This document shows, piece after piece, positions 41,841-50,664 of a stretch of 64,000 nucleotides of DNA (positions are counted from its first letter, which is position 1; every line of letters begins with the position of its first letter). The position numbers and the translations under genes are program-made. The stretch comes from Paenirhizobium cremeum (GTDB taxonomy: Bacteria; Pseudomonadota; Alphaproteobacteria; Rhizobiales; Rhizobiaceae): positions 157,437-221,436 of the forward strand of contig NZ_JAGGCS010000003.1 of assembly GCF_022884085.1 (NCBI RefSeq), given 5' to 3'. The notes beneath the pieces were generated by a model. The model searched no databases. It saw only the letters and a program-made list of their open reading frames with translations, and had not been told where the DNA came from.

Positions 41841-44312
41841 GTGCCAACATTTTCTCCCAGCCTCGAAAAGGCGCTGCATCAGGCACTGACCTACGCCAAC
41901 GAGCGGCACCATGAATACGCCACGCTCGAGCACCTGTTGCTTGCGCTGATCGATGATGCGGATGCGGCGGCCGTGATGGGCGCCTGCAATGTCAATCTGG
42001 ATGTTCTGCGCAAGACCGTGATCGACTATGTCGACAATGAACTCGCCAATCTCGTCACCGGTTACGACGAGGATTCAAAGCCCACCTCCGGTTTCCAGAG
42101 GGTCATCCAGCGCGCCGTGATCCATGTGCAGTCGTCGGGTCGCGAAGAGGTGACCGGCGCCAACGTCCTCGTTGCGATCTTCGCCGAGCGGGAAAGCCAT
42201 GCGGCCTTCTTTCTGCAGGAGCAGGAGATGACCCGCTATGACGCCGTCAACTACATCTCCCACGGGATTGGCAAGCGGCCGGGCTCGGCCCAGGTCCGTC
42301 CGCCGCGTGGTGCGGAAGAAGGCGACGGCGAAGCCAAGCAGGCCCGCGAGCAGGAAGAGGGGTCCGCAAAGACCAAGCAGGAAGCGCTCAAGGCTTACTG
42401 CGTGAACCTGAACGAGAAGGCCAAGAACGGGCGCATCGATCCGCTCATCGGCCGTAACGACGAGGTCAACCGGACGATCCAGGTGCTTTGCCGCCGCTCG
42501 AAGAACAATCCGCTCTATGTCGGCGATCCCGGCGTGGGCAAGACGGCGATTGCCGAAGGCCTGGCCAAGCGGATCGTCGAAGGAAAGGTTCCGGAGGCGC
42601 TGGCGGATGCGACCATCTTCTCGCTCGATATGGGCACGCTGCTTGCCGGCACCCGTTACCGCGGTGATTTCGAAGAACGCCTGAAGCAGGTCGTCAAGGA
42701 ACTCGAGGACTATCCCGGTGCGGTGCTCTTCATCGACGAGATCCACACGGTGATCGGCGCGGGCGCCACCTCGGGCGGCGCGATGGATGCGTCCAACCTT
42801 CTGAAGCCGGCGCTGTCCTCGGGTGCGATCCGTTGCATCGGCTCGACCACCTATAAGGAATATCGCCAATTCTTCGAGAAGGATCGGGCGCTGGTTCGCC
42901 GCTTCCAGAAGATCGATGTCAACGAACCCTCGGTCGACGATGCCATCGAGATCATGAAGGGCCTCAAGCCCTATTTCGAGGACTATCACAAGCTTCGCTA
43001 TACCAACGAGGCGATCAAGTCGGCCGTCGAGCTTTCGGCGCGCTACATCTCGGACCGCAAGCTGCCCGACAAGGCGATCGACGTGATCGACGAGACGGGG
43101 GCGGCCCAGATGCTTCTCCCCGCTTCCAAGCGCCGCAAGCTGATTACCGAAAAGGAGATCGAGGCAACGATCGCCACCATGGCCCGCATTCCCCCGAAGA
43201 CGGTGTCCAAGGACGACGAGATGGTGCTCGCCAACCTCGAAAAGGAACTCCGTTCGGTCGTCTACGGCCAGGACAAGGCCATTGAGGCGCTTTCCACTTC
43301 GATCAAGCTGGCCCGTGCCGGCCTGCGCGAACCGAACAAACCGATCGGCTGCTATGTCTTCTCCGGTCCGACCGGCGTCGGCAAGACCGAGGTTGCCAAG
43401 CAGCTCGCCGCTTCGCTCGGCGTGGAACTGCTGCGCTTCGACATGTCGGAATATATGGAGCGGCACACGGTTTCGCGTCTGCTCGGCGCTCCTCCCGGTT
43501 ATGTCGGCTTCGACCAGGGCGGTCTCTTGACCGACGGCGTCGACCAGCATCCGCATTCGGTCGTGCTGCTCGACGAAATCGAGAAGGCGCATCCGGACAT
43601 CTACAACATTCTGTTGCAGGTGATGGACCACGGTTCGCTGACCGACCATAACGGCAAGAAGATCGACTTCCGCAACGTCATCCTGATTATGACGACAAAT
43701 GCGGGCGCTTCCGAAATGGCGAAGTCGGCCATCGGTTTCGGTTCGTCCAAGCGGACCGGCGAGGATGAAGAGGCGCTGAACCGCCTGTTCACACCGGAGT
43801 TCCGCAACCGTCTCGATGCGACCATTCCGTTTGCCCCGTTGCCGACGGAAGTGATCCATCAGGTCGTGCAGAAATTCGTCATGCAGCTCGAAGCCCAGCT
43901 TTCCGAGCGCAACGTCACCTTCGACCTCGCGCCGGAAGCCATCGCATGGCTCGCTACGCGCGGTTACGACGAAAAGATGGGCGCCCGACCGCTGTCGCGG
44001 GTCATCCAGGAGCACATCAAGAAGCCGCTCGCCAACGAGATCCTGTTCGGCAAGCTCCGCAAGGGCGGGGTGGTCAAGGTCGGCGTCAAGAAAGGCGAAG
44101 ATGGCTCCGAGATCCTCGACCTCGAGGCCGTTGCCGATGCCGCACCGGTAAAGCCGAAGCCTGAGGCCGAACTTGTCGAGGTCGCCGCGGAAGCTGCGGA
44201 AGCAGTGAAGAAGCCGCGCAAGGCCAAGGCAAAGGCCGAGAAGACGGAAGCTGTGGTTGAAGTGCCGCCGAAGCGTCGCAGTTCGGTGCCGAAAGTGCCC
44301 AAGAAAGGCTGA
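41841..44312 (+). CDS. clpA: ATP-dependent Clp protease ATP-binding subunit ClpA
   Basis: An 823-residue AAA+ unfoldase of the ClpAP protease. The N domain (about 1-145) contains the ClpS-binding EHLLLALIDDADAAAVM. The first AAA module has Walker A GDPGVGKT at 228-235, the second GPTGVGKT at about 509-516. Sensor and arginine-finger regions are present. The last 60 residues form an Ala/Lys/Glu/Pro tail not found in the 758-residue E. coli protein. GTG 41841 is the start, with GAGGA ahead. Confidence 0.98.
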   Translation: MPTFSPSLEKALHQALTYANERHHEYATLEHLLLALIDDADAAAVMGACNVNLDVLRKTVIDYVDNELANLVTGYDEDSKPTSGFQRVIQRAVIHVQSSGREEVTGANVLVAIFAERESHAAFFLQEQEMTRYDAVNYISHGIGKRPGSAQVRPPRGAEEGDGEAKQAREQEEGSAKTKQEALKAYCVNLNEKAKNGRIDPLIGRNDEVNRTIQVLCRRSKNNPLYVGDPGVGKTAIAEGLAKRIVEGKVPEALADATIFSLDMGTLLAGTRYRGDFEERLKQVVKELEDYPGAVLFIDEIHTVIGAGATSGGAMDASNLLKPALSSGAIRCIGSTTYKEYRQFFEKDRALVRRFQKIDVNEPSVDDAIEIMKGLKPYFEDYHKLRYTNEAIKSAVELSARYISDRKLPDKAIDVIDETGAAQMLLPASKRRKLITEKEIEATIATMARIPPKTVSKDDEMVLANLEKELRSVVYGQDKAIEALSTSIKLARAGLREPNKPIGCYVFSGPTGVGKTEVAKQLAASLGVELLRFDMSEYMERHTVSRLLGAPPGYVGFDQGGLLTDGVDQHPHSVVLLDEIEKAHPDIYNILLQVMDHGSLTDHNGKKIDFRNVILIMTTNAGASEMAKSAIGFGSSKRTGEDEEALNRLFTPEFRNRLDATIPFAPLPTEVIHQVVQKFVMQLEAQLSERNVTFDLAPEAIAWLATRGYDEKMGARPLSRVIQEHIKKPLANEILFGKLRKGGVVKVGVKKGEDGSEILDLEAVADAAPVKPKPEAELVEVAAEAAEAVKKPRKAKAKAEKTEAVVEVPPKRRSSVPKVPKKG

Positions 44313-44355
44313 GGCCTCGGCATTGATCTGGCTTCGGATGATTTTATTGATGAAA

Positions 44356-44388
44356 GCCCCCGGATCGACGATCCGGGGGCTTCTTTTT
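44356..44388 (+). terminator. Rho-independent terminator of clpSA
   Basis: GCCCCCGGATC-GAC-GATCCGGGGGC is a perfect 11-bp stem, with TTCTTTTT following. Confidence 0.9.
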
Positions 44389-44499
44389 CGGGTGATGACG
44401 ATCGCGTGATCGGAGCACCTATCCTTTCGATGAGGTTGCGGCGGGTTGCGACCGCGCGTAGCCTTCAATGAAGTGCATGGCTTGAGACAGGCGATCTTG

Positions 44500-44916
44500 A
44501 TGGATACGGATGCGGGCGACGATGCCCGGTTCACCGATGAGCAGCGGGAGTTGTGGGATCACGTTGCGGCCTTGTGGGAAGTTGCCCGGCGGCGGGAAAC
44601 CGAGCCGGTTCGCAAGCTCCTGCATCGCGAATACTCCGGCTGGGTGACCGGCACCGATGCGCCCCATGACTACGAAGCGGCGATTGCCTCGGTCGGTCCC
44701 TATTCGCCGCGTGTCCTGCGGTACCGTCTGAAGCCCCTGAAGGTTACGGTCTTCGATCACGAGGTGGGTGTGGTCCATTACAGCTACGAGGCTGCGGTCG
44801 AGACACCGGACACCGGCGCAAAGTCCATTTCCGGCCGCTGGACGGAGGTCTACAAGAAGGACGGCGACCGATGGCTGATGATTTCGGTCAGCGGCGGGCC
44901 TGACGGTATGCGTTGA
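44500..44916 (+). CDS. NTF2-like / DUF4440 protein
   Basis: A protein of about 138 residues with a cone-shaped NTF2 fold pattern: LWDHVAALWEVARRRETEPV, a central beta region and a C-terminal GRWTEVYKKDGDRWLMISVS. ATG 44500 is the most plausible start although its ribosome-binding site is weak. No catalytic residues can be assigned, and family members range from steroid isomerases to polyketide cyclases. It is solitary, after the clpA terminator. Confidence 0.8.
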   Translation: MDTDAGDDARFTDEQRELWDHVAALWEVARRRETEPVRKLLHREYSGWVTGTDAPHDYEAAIASVGPYSPRVLRYRLKPLKVTVFDHEVGVVHYSYEAAVETPDTGAKSISGRWTEVYKKDGDRWLMISVSGGPDGMR

Positions 44917-45014
44917 AACGCGGTCTGTCCCGCGGTCTTGCCGCGGGACCGGTGAACGGTGTAGGTCTGTTGCGCGTCTCCCGCGCCCTCCTGTTTCGCT
45001 TTGGCCTTTGTTGA

Positions 45015-45767
45015 ATGATCCAGCCTCTTCCTCAATTCACCTCGCTGCGCTGGGCGGCAAAAGGGGCTGCGGGCATTTTCAGCCTGCCTGCGATCATCCT
45101 GATGACGTCCTTCGTCGGTTTCGCCGCCTTCGCGCTCGAATCGGGTATTTCCCGCGAGCAGGCGATGCTGATGACCCTGATGGTGTGGGCCTTGCCGGCG
45201 AAGATGATCCTCATCGGCATGATGGCGAGCGGGGCGAATATCCTGGCGATGTTTCTCGCCGTGTCCCTGTCTTCGATCCGCATGATGCCCATGGTCGCCT
45301 CGCTCGTTCCGGAGATGCGCAACGAGCGAACGCCGACCTGGCTGCTGCTCTTTCTCTCCCATTTTGTTGCGATTACCGCATGGGTCTTCGCCATGGGCAC
45401 TTTGAAGAGTGTGCCGCGGGAAGCGCGCACCGCCTATTTCGCGGGCTTCGGTCTGACGCTGGTGCTGGTCAACACGATACTCGTGGGGTTGAGCTATGGT
45501 CTCGTGGCCGCATTTCCCCCACCCGTTGCCGGAGTATTGTTCTTTCTGACGCCGGTCTATTTCGTTGCGTCGATCTGGGCCTCGGCTCGCCATTCCGTGG
45601 TCAGGATCGCTTTTGTGGTCGGCGTTATCGGCGGTCCACTTCTGGCGCTTGTGGCGCCGGGCTTCGACATTCTGATCGTCGGTCTTGGAGGCGGTACCCT
45701 GGCCTATCTGCTCGACCGCCATGTGGTCCGCGCGAGGAAATTGCGCAACGAAGGAAGCGGGCCATGA
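45015..45767 (+). CDS. azlC: AzlC-family branched-chain amino-acid exporter, large subunit
   Basis: A 250-residue polytopic inner-membrane protein with about seven to eight segments. The AzlC signature is recognisable (PAIILMTSFVGFAAFALESG, SLSSIRMMPMVASLV). With AzlD it forms the LIV-E exporter of branched-chain or related amino acids. The stop overlaps the AzlD start (ATGA, 45764-45767). Homologues in Bacillus and Corynebacterium (BrnFE) need both subunits. Confidence 0.9.
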   Translation: MIQPLPQFTSLRWAAKGAAGIFSLPAIILMTSFVGFAAFALESGISREQAMLMTLMVWALPAKMILIGMMASGANILAMFLAVSLSSIRMMPMVASLVPEMRNERTPTWLLLFLSHFVAITAWVFAMGTLKSVPREARTAYFAGFGLTLVLVNTILVGLSYGLVAAFPPPVAGVLFFLTPVYFVASIWASARHSVVRIAFVVGVIGGPLLALVAPGFDILIVGLGGGTLAYLLDRHVVRARKLRNEGSGP

Positions 45768-46099
45768 GTGTCGGCGACTGGTGGCCCTATGTCGTGATTC
45801 TGGTTGCCGGCTGGTTGGCGACCGATATCTGGCGCTGGCTTGGCGTGGTGGCCGGGAACCGCCTGGCCGAGGGTTCGGAGGCGCTTTTGTGGGTGAGGGC
45901 GGTTGCCACCACTCTCGTCATGGCCGTCACCGCAAAGCTCATCGTCTTTCCGACCGGCAGTCTTGAGCACACGCCGCTATGGATGCGGCTGGGCGCAGCG
46001 GGCATCGGTTTTCTGGCCTTCCTGCTGGCGGGCGAGCGTGTCGTCGTCGGGGTCGTCGTGCCGCTTGCGCTGCTGGCGCTCGGAATCAGCCTCTATTGA
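45764..46099 (+). CDS. azlD: AzlD-family exporter small subunit
   Basis: A 111-residue membrane protein, MSVGDWWPYVVILVAGWLAT, with three to four hydrophobic segments. Partner of AzlC. It overlaps azlC by four bases, so the two are translationally coupled. It converges on the LysR gene with about 40 bases between. Confidence 0.88.
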   Translation: MSVGDWWPYVVILVAGWLATDIWRWLGVVAGNRLAEGSEALLWVRAVATTLVMAVTAKLIVFPTGSLEHTPLWMRLGAAGIGFLAFLLAGERVVVGVVVPLALLALGISLY

Positions 46100-46140
46100 T
46101 AGGGCCGCCGCATGGACGGACTGCGATACCCACCGGGATT

Positions 46141-47022
46141 TCACGAAGAAAGCTGGCCTGAATTGCGGGTCTCCGAAAGCAGCCAGTCGCGCATGAGCAC
46201 GGCCTCCTGTGTCGGTCGATCCGCCTCGAGGAGCCAGTAGTGCTTTTCCGTGTCGCTCGCGCGCTCGAAAAGGATCTGCAGTTCGCCACGTGCCAGTTCG
46301 TTGGCAATCAGTGCGCTCGGGCAGAGCGCCACCCCCAACCCCGAAGTCACCGAGCTGACAAGCAGGTTGAAGTCTGCGAACAGCGGACCGGATTCCGTCG
46401 GCGCCACGATACCCCCTTCGGTAAACCATCGCCGCCACGCCGCCTTGTCCTCGTCATGCAGCAGGTCCGCGCGGGCGAGATCGGCCGCATCGGGAAACGG
46501 GCCTTTCCGTTCGACATAGCTGCGCGCTGCGGTCGGGCGGGTCGCTGCGCTGAGGATCGGCAATGCTTCGGGAGATGGCCGGGCACCATGCCGGATCAGG
46601 AGGTCGGCCTTCGCCTCCGCGGGCGTTTCTGCGCCGGCGGAATAGCCGATCGTCACCTGTATGCCGGGATGCGCTGCCCGGAAGGCAGGAAGGCGAGGGG
46701 CGAGCCAGTGCGATACCACCGATGGCAGGCAGGCAAGGCGCACCTGCCGCGGCCGGCGCGCAGCGGCAAGTTGCTCCGCTGCGGCAGCAATCGCCCCGAG
46801 GCTTGCCGATACGGTGCCGCTGAAATCCCGCCCTTCCGGGGTGAGCCGGACACCGCGCGCGCTGCGTTCGAAAAGAGCGATCCCTAACCAGCCCTCCAGC
46901 GCCCTGACATGCTGGCTGACGGCTGCTGCCGTCATGCCGAGTTCGGCTGCGGCATGGCGGAAACTTTCCTTGCGGGCAGCGGCCTCGAAGGCGCGCAGAC
47001 TGGGGAGCGGCGGGAGCTTCAT
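46141..47022 (-). CDS. LysR-family regulator, GcvA-like
   Basis: A 293-residue regulator. The N-terminal helix-turn-helix reads FRHAAAELGMTAAAVSQHVRALE, typical of GcvA/TrpI-type LysR proteins, and the rest is a substrate-binding-type effector domain. GGAGG lies only one to two bases before ATG 47022, an unusually tight ribosome-binding site. It is divergent from the DUF1989 gene at 47145, and two palindromes in the gap are candidate operators. A regulated target is probably that gene, azlCD, or both. Confidence 0.92.
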   Translation of the reverse strand: MKLPPLPSLRAFEAAARKESFRHAAAELGMTAAAVSQHVRALEGWLGIALFERSARGVRLTPEGRDFSGTVSASLGAIAAAAEQLAAARRPRQVRLACLPSVVSHWLAPRLPAFRAAHPGIQVTIGYSAGAETPAEAKADLLIRHGARPSPEALPILSAATRPTAARSYVERKGPFPDAADLARADLLHDEDKAAWRRWFTEGGIVAPTESGPLFADFNLLVSSVTSGLGVALCPSALIANELARGELQILFERASDTEKHYWLLEADRPTQEAVLMRDWLLSETRNSGQLSS

Positions 47023-47028
47023 ACCTCC

Positions 47029-47041
47029 ATGGCTAAGCCAT
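47029..47041. promoter_or_regulatory. Palindrome upstream of LysR gene
   Basis: ATGGCTAAGCCAT has 5-base arms around TAA and abuts the LysR start region, consistent with self-repression by the LysR product. Confidence 0.45.
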
Positions 47042-47042
47042 G

Positions 47043-47059
47043 CTTGCTCTTGAGGCAAG
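47043..47059. promoter_or_regulatory. Probable LysR operator
   Basis: CTTGC-TCTTGAG-GCAAG contains T-N11-A with 5-base arms, fitting LysR boxes. It sits in the divergent gap, 85 bases ahead of the DUF1989 gene. Confidence 0.5.
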
Positions 47060-47144
47060 AAGAAGCCGTCTTGCCAGAGCCCTTGCCGGCGTGCAGTTTC
47101 CGACGGACGATCATCCTCAACCCGCAGCAAGACGGAGGATTTCC

Positions 47145-48002
47145 ATGAACATCAGGCCACAGATCGCCGCTCCCGCGGATGCCGCCGCACGGCGTGCCGT
47201 CAAACCCGTTGTCGTCTATCCCAACGGGACGTTGCCGACGCCGGATATGGCGCTGCTGAATGAGGCCCGGAGCAATCTCGAAAAGATCGACGAAGTCGTC
47301 GTCCCGCCACGTGACGGGCGGACGTTCAACGTGCCGAAGGGGCATTTCTTCCGGATCGTCAGCGTCGAGGGCGCGCAGGTCGGTGATCTCAACCTGTGGA
47401 ACGCCAATGACCTTTCCGAACGGTTCTTCAGCGGCAAGACCCGTGCGCTGCATGCCACCCACGTCACGGTCGGCGACCGTCTGTGGAGTACGCTTCCCTA
47501 TCTGCGGCCGATGGCGACGATCACCCATGATACGCTTTCCTGGTACGGCTTCGATGACGATGGCGGCGGCGTTCACGATGTTATCGGCACGCGCTGCGAC
47601 CCCTATACCAACAGGCTGCTGTCCGGTGGCGACTATCACAATTGCTGTCATTCGAACCTGACACGAGCGCTTGCCGGCGCGCGGGGGCTGAGCTTCGCGG
47701 AGGCCGAGCCCCATGTGCACGACGTGCTCAACGTTTTCATGTGCACGGGCTTCACCCGCGATACCCACCAGTATTTCATGAAGGCGAGCCCGGTCCGGCC
47801 GGGTGATTTCATCGAATTCTTCGCGGAAATCGATCTTCTCGGCGGCCTGTCGGCCTGCCCGGGCGGCGATTGCAGTTCCGAGCATTCGAGCGATGTCGCC
47901 GCCTGCTATCCGTTGAAGGTGGAGATCTTCCGTCCTGATGCCGAGTTGCTGAAGAACTGGCCGTTCCCGGAGAGGAACGGCTATGTCAGCCCCGAAGCGT
48001 GA
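47145..48002 (+). CDS. DUF1989 / urea-carboxylase-associated family protein
   Basis: A 285-residue protein starting MNIRPQIAAPADAAARRAVK, with GGAGGA six bases ahead. The DUF1989 core is DTLSWYGFDDDGGGVHDVIG, GDYHNCCHSN and a later LLGGLSACPGGDCS. Cysteines and histidines in these motifs probably bind metal. Other members sit next to urea carboxylase or aminomethyltransferase-like proteins and are thought to act on small amines. Here it is divergent from a LysR regulator and near an AzlCD exporter. Confidence 0.88.
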   Translation: MNIRPQIAAPADAAARRAVKPVVVYPNGTLPTPDMALLNEARSNLEKIDEVVVPPRDGRTFNVPKGHFFRIVSVEGAQVGDLNLWNANDLSERFFSGKTRALHATHVTVGDRLWSTLPYLRPMATITHDTLSWYGFDDDGGGVHDVIGTRCDPYTNRLLSGGDYHNCCHSNLTRALAGARGLSFAEAEPHVHDVLNVFMCTGFTRDTHQYFMKASPVRPGDFIEFFAEIDLLGGLSACPGGDCSSEHSSDVAACYPLKVEIFRPDAELLKNWPFPERNGYVSPEA

Positions 48003-48008
48003 GGGGCG

Positions 48009-48137
48009 TTAGCCGATCAGCCAGAAGAAGCCGCCGCCGATGACGACAAAGGCGATGACGAGCCCGAGAAGCCGGCCGAGACCTTCGTTCGTATTCGTGT
48101 TGTGTCCGACGATGGCGTAGTAAAGATTGTCATTCAT
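48009..48137 (-). CDS. 42-residue single-pass membrane protein
   Basis: A very short gene: MNDNLYYAIVGHNTNTNEGL, then a membrane segment LLGLVIAFVVIGGGFFWLIG to the end. The start ATG 48137 has AAGGAG six bases ahead. It is adjacent to the DUF1989 gene (convergent, six bases apart) and the HIT gene. The soluble head and terminal membrane segment resemble other tail-anchored rhizobial micro-proteins. Function unknown. Confidence 0.75.
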   Translation of the reverse strand: MNDNLYYAIVGHNTNTNEGLGRLLGLVIAFVVIGGGFFWLIG

Positions 48138-48233
48138 CTCGGTGCTCCTTCTGAAGATGCGGCGGCTGGCTTGCCGGTCAGCCAGTCGGATACCAAGTCG
48201 GCTGCGTTTCGCCGCATTGTATCGAGGTCGAGT

Positions 48234-48659
48234 TCAGAGTGCGGCCCTGATCTTCTCCGCATTGGCTTTCAGCACTTCGATATCCTCCATCTTGCCGGAA
48301 TGCGGCTTGAGCGGCACGCCCTCATGACGCGGAATGACGTGGAAGTGCAGGTGGTAAACGGTCTGCCCGGCTGCCGGCTCGTTGAACTGGGCAACGAACA
48401 CGCCATCGGCTTCGAAGGCTTCCTTGGCGGCGACCGCGAGTTTCTGCACCACCGGTATCAGCTTGGCGAGAACGGCCGGATCGGCATCGAGGATGTTGCG
48501 TGAGCCGACCTTGGGGATGACCAGCAGGTGACCGGTCGCCTGCGGCATCACATCCATGAAGGCGAGGGTGTCGTCGTCCTCGTAGAGCTTCACGGAGGGG
48601 ATATCCCCTTTCAGGATCTTGGCGAAGATGTTGTTCGGATCGTAGGCCGGGCTGGTCAT
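48234..48659 (-). CDS. HIT-domain protein (HinT-like)
   Basis: A 141-residue histidine-triad protein. The start MTSPAYDPNNIFAKILKGDI is chosen for its GAGGAGA ribosome-binding site. The histidine triad motif is HLHFHVIPR, preceded by AGQTVY. HinT-type enzymes hydrolyse adenosine phosphoramidates such as AMP-lysine. It is transcribed toward the 42-residue gene and may share its transcript. Confidence 0.95.
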   Translation of the reverse strand: MTSPAYDPNNIFAKILKGDIPSVKLYEDDDTLAFMDVMPQATGHLLVIPKVGSRNILDADPAVLAKLIPVVQKLAVAAKEAFEADGVFVAQFNEPAAGQTVYHLHFHVIPRHEGVPLKPHSGKMEDIEVLKANAEKIRAAL

Positions 48660-48728
48660 GGGTATCTCCTCGTTGTCGGCGCCACTTAATGCGATCACTC
48701 GCTTGGGATCAAGGATGGCTTCGGTCGC

Positions 48729-49907
48729 TCAGTCGTCCTCGCGCTGCTGCCTCTCGCCCTTGCGGAAAGGCGTGTGCTCGTCGAGATAGTCGCCGATCTG
48801 CGCGACCTCCCGTCGTTCGTGCTCCAGATAGTCGGAAACCGCGCGCCTCAGCCCCGCATGGGCGATGTAGTGAGCGGAATGGGTGGTCACCGGTTGGTAG
48901 CCGCGCGCGAGCTTGTGTTCGCCCTGCGCGCCGGCCTCCACCTTCTTCAGGCCTTTTGCCAGAGCGAAATCGATCGCCTGGTGATAGCAGACCTCGAAAT
49001 GCAGGAAGGGGTGATCCTCGACACAGCCCCAATGGCGGCCGAACAGCGTATCGGCGCCGATGAAATTGATGGCGCCTGCAATATATCTGCCGTTGCGCTT
49101 TGCCATGACCAGCAGGATGTCGTCAGCCATCCGTTCGCCGATCAGCGAATAAAACAGCCGGGTCAGGTAAGGCTTGCCCCATTTGCGGCTGCCGGTATCC
49201 ATGTAAAAGGCGAAGAACTGGTCCCAGATATCCTCGGTCAGATCCGATCCGGTCAGCCAGTCGATGGTGATGCCGTTTTCAAGCGCGGCGCGACGTTCCT
49301 TTTTCAGCGCCTTGCGCTTGCGGGAGGCGAGCGTTTCGAGAAACGCCTCGTGGTTGGCATAGCCGTCGTTGATGAAATGGAACTGCTGGTCCGTGCGGTG
49401 CAGGAAGCCTTCCGCTTCGAAGACCCGCATTTCATTGTCCGGCACAAAGGTCGCGTGCGCCGAGGAAACGCCGAGCTCGTCCGCGACCTGCCGCAATCCG
49501 CCGGCCAGAACGCCTTGAATGGCGCTGTCATCCTGACCGATGGCCGCCATCAGGCGCGGCCCTGTCGCGGGGGTGAAAGGAATGGCGCTTTGCAGTTTCG
49601 GATAGTATCGGCCGCCGGCGCGTTCAAAGGCATCCGCCCAGCCGTGGTCGAAGACGTATTCGCCCCGGCTGTGGCTTTTGAGGTAGCAGGGCACGGCGCC
49701 GATAAGTGCGCCATCGCCGTTTTCGAGGAGAAGGTGATGGCCGAGCCAGCCGGTCTGCGCTGCGGCCGATCCCGATTCCTCCAGAGCGGACAGGAAGGCA
49801 TGGGAGTTGAAGGGATTATAGTCCTTCGATCCCCGCCGGGCGCCGCAGAGTTGCGCCCAGCGTTCCGGTGCGATCGCACAAAAGGATCTTTCGATCCGGA
49901 TTGTCAT
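48729..49907 (-). CDS. GNAT-family N-acetyltransferase (DUF482-like)
   Basis: A 392-residue protein, starting MTIRIERSFCAIAPERWAQL. It resembles the DUF482/peptidogalycan-biosynthesis-type GNAT group, with GINFIGADTLFGRHWGC-like and FHYEVCYHQAIDFALAKG-like conserved stretches (here GAINFIGADTLFGRHWGC and HFEVCYHQAIDFALAKG). Acceptor unknown. It is 22 bases after the GDPD gene on the same strand. Confidence 0.85.
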   Translation of the reverse strand: MTIRIERSFCAIAPERWAQLCGARRGSKDYNPFNSHAFLSALEESGSAAAQTGWLGHHLLLENGDGALIGAVPCYLKSHSRGEYVFDHGWADAFERAGGRYYPKLQSAIPFTPATGPRLMAAIGQDDSAIQGVLAGGLRQVADELGVSSAHATFVPDNEMRVFEAEGFLHRTDQQFHFINDGYANHEAFLETLASRKRKALKKERRAALENGITIDWLTGSDLTEDIWDQFFAFYMDTGSRKWGKPYLTRLFYSLIGERMADDILLVMAKRNGRYIAGAINFIGADTLFGRHWGCVEDHPFLHFEVCYHQAIDFALAKGLKKVEAGAQGEHKLARGYQPVTTHSAHYIAHAGLRRAVSDYLEHERREVAQIGDYLDEHTPFRKGERQQREDD

Positions 49908-49929
49908 GTCTCCTGTCATGCGTCTCCCG

Positions 49930-50664
49930 TCAGGCGGTCGCAACCGGCGTCTCGCGCGGATCGAAACCCTCGAAGGTCATCTGGTCCGCATACTTATAGG
50001 TATGCTCGCGCATGATTTCATCCCTGACCGTCCAGGTGATGACCGGAATGCCTTTTTCCCGGAGAGCCGTGACAAAGCTGTTCGGCAGGTGGGGCGCGCA
50101 GTAGGAGACGAAATCCAGCCCGAGTTGCATGGCCTCGTCATGCACGAAGAACCGTTCGGGATCAGCGCCTTCGGCAGTCAGGCCGACCGGGTAAGGGCAA
50201 TCGAGGGACTTGAGGTTCTTCAGCAGCCAGTGGTCGAAGCTCATCAAGGCGACCTTGCCGTCATAGCCTTCCAGCACATCGAGCACGGCTTCCGCGAGGC
50301 CGTCATCCTCCTCGGCACTGATGCCCTTGAGTTCGATGACCAGCGGCACGCGCCCCTTGACGAGTGCGAGCATCTGTTTGAGCGTCGGAATGCGGTCCGC
50401 GGTGCCGCCGATCGAAAGCATGCCGAGTTCACCGGCTGTGCGTTCCCGCACTTCGCCCTTGAGCCCGCAGAGGCGCTGCAGGTCGTGGTCGTGAAAGACC
50501 ATCGGCACGCTGTCGGAAGAAAGCTGAATGTCGCATTCGATGGCAAAGCCGGCGTCCACCGCACGCGAAAAGGCCGAGAGCGTATTCTCCCAGACCTGGT
50601 TGTTCATGTCGTGATAGCCGCGATGGGCGACCGGGCGCTCCTTGATCCAGTCTGCCGAGGTCAC
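49930..50664 (-). CDS. Glycerophosphodiester phosphodiesterase
   Basis: A 244-residue GDPD with the N-terminal HRGYHD, ENTLSAF and IECDIQLSSDSVPMVFHDHD motifs, which supply the metal ligands and the two histidines. It has no signal peptide, so it is probably cytosolic (UgpQ-like), releasing glycerol-3-phosphate from diesters. It overlaps the RidA stop by four bases, so the two are co-translated. Confidence 0.93.
   Translation of the reverse strand: MTSADWIKERPVAHRGYHDMNNQVWENTLSAFSRAVDAGFAIECDIQLSSDSVPMVFHDHDLQRLCGLKGEVRERTAGELGMLSIGGTADRIPTLKQMLALVKGRVPLVIELKGISAEEDDGLAEAVLDVLEGYDGKVALMSFDHWLLKNLKSLDCPYPVGLTAEGADPERFFVHDEAMQLGLDFVSYCAPHLPNSFVTALREKGIPVITWTVRDEIMREHTYKYADQMTFEGFDPRETPVATA

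Noticed and set aside
42075..44534. An 819-codon minus-strand open frame over clpA
   Set aside because: Shadow of ClpA. ClpA's two Walker motifs and AAA+ modules are intact on the plus strand.
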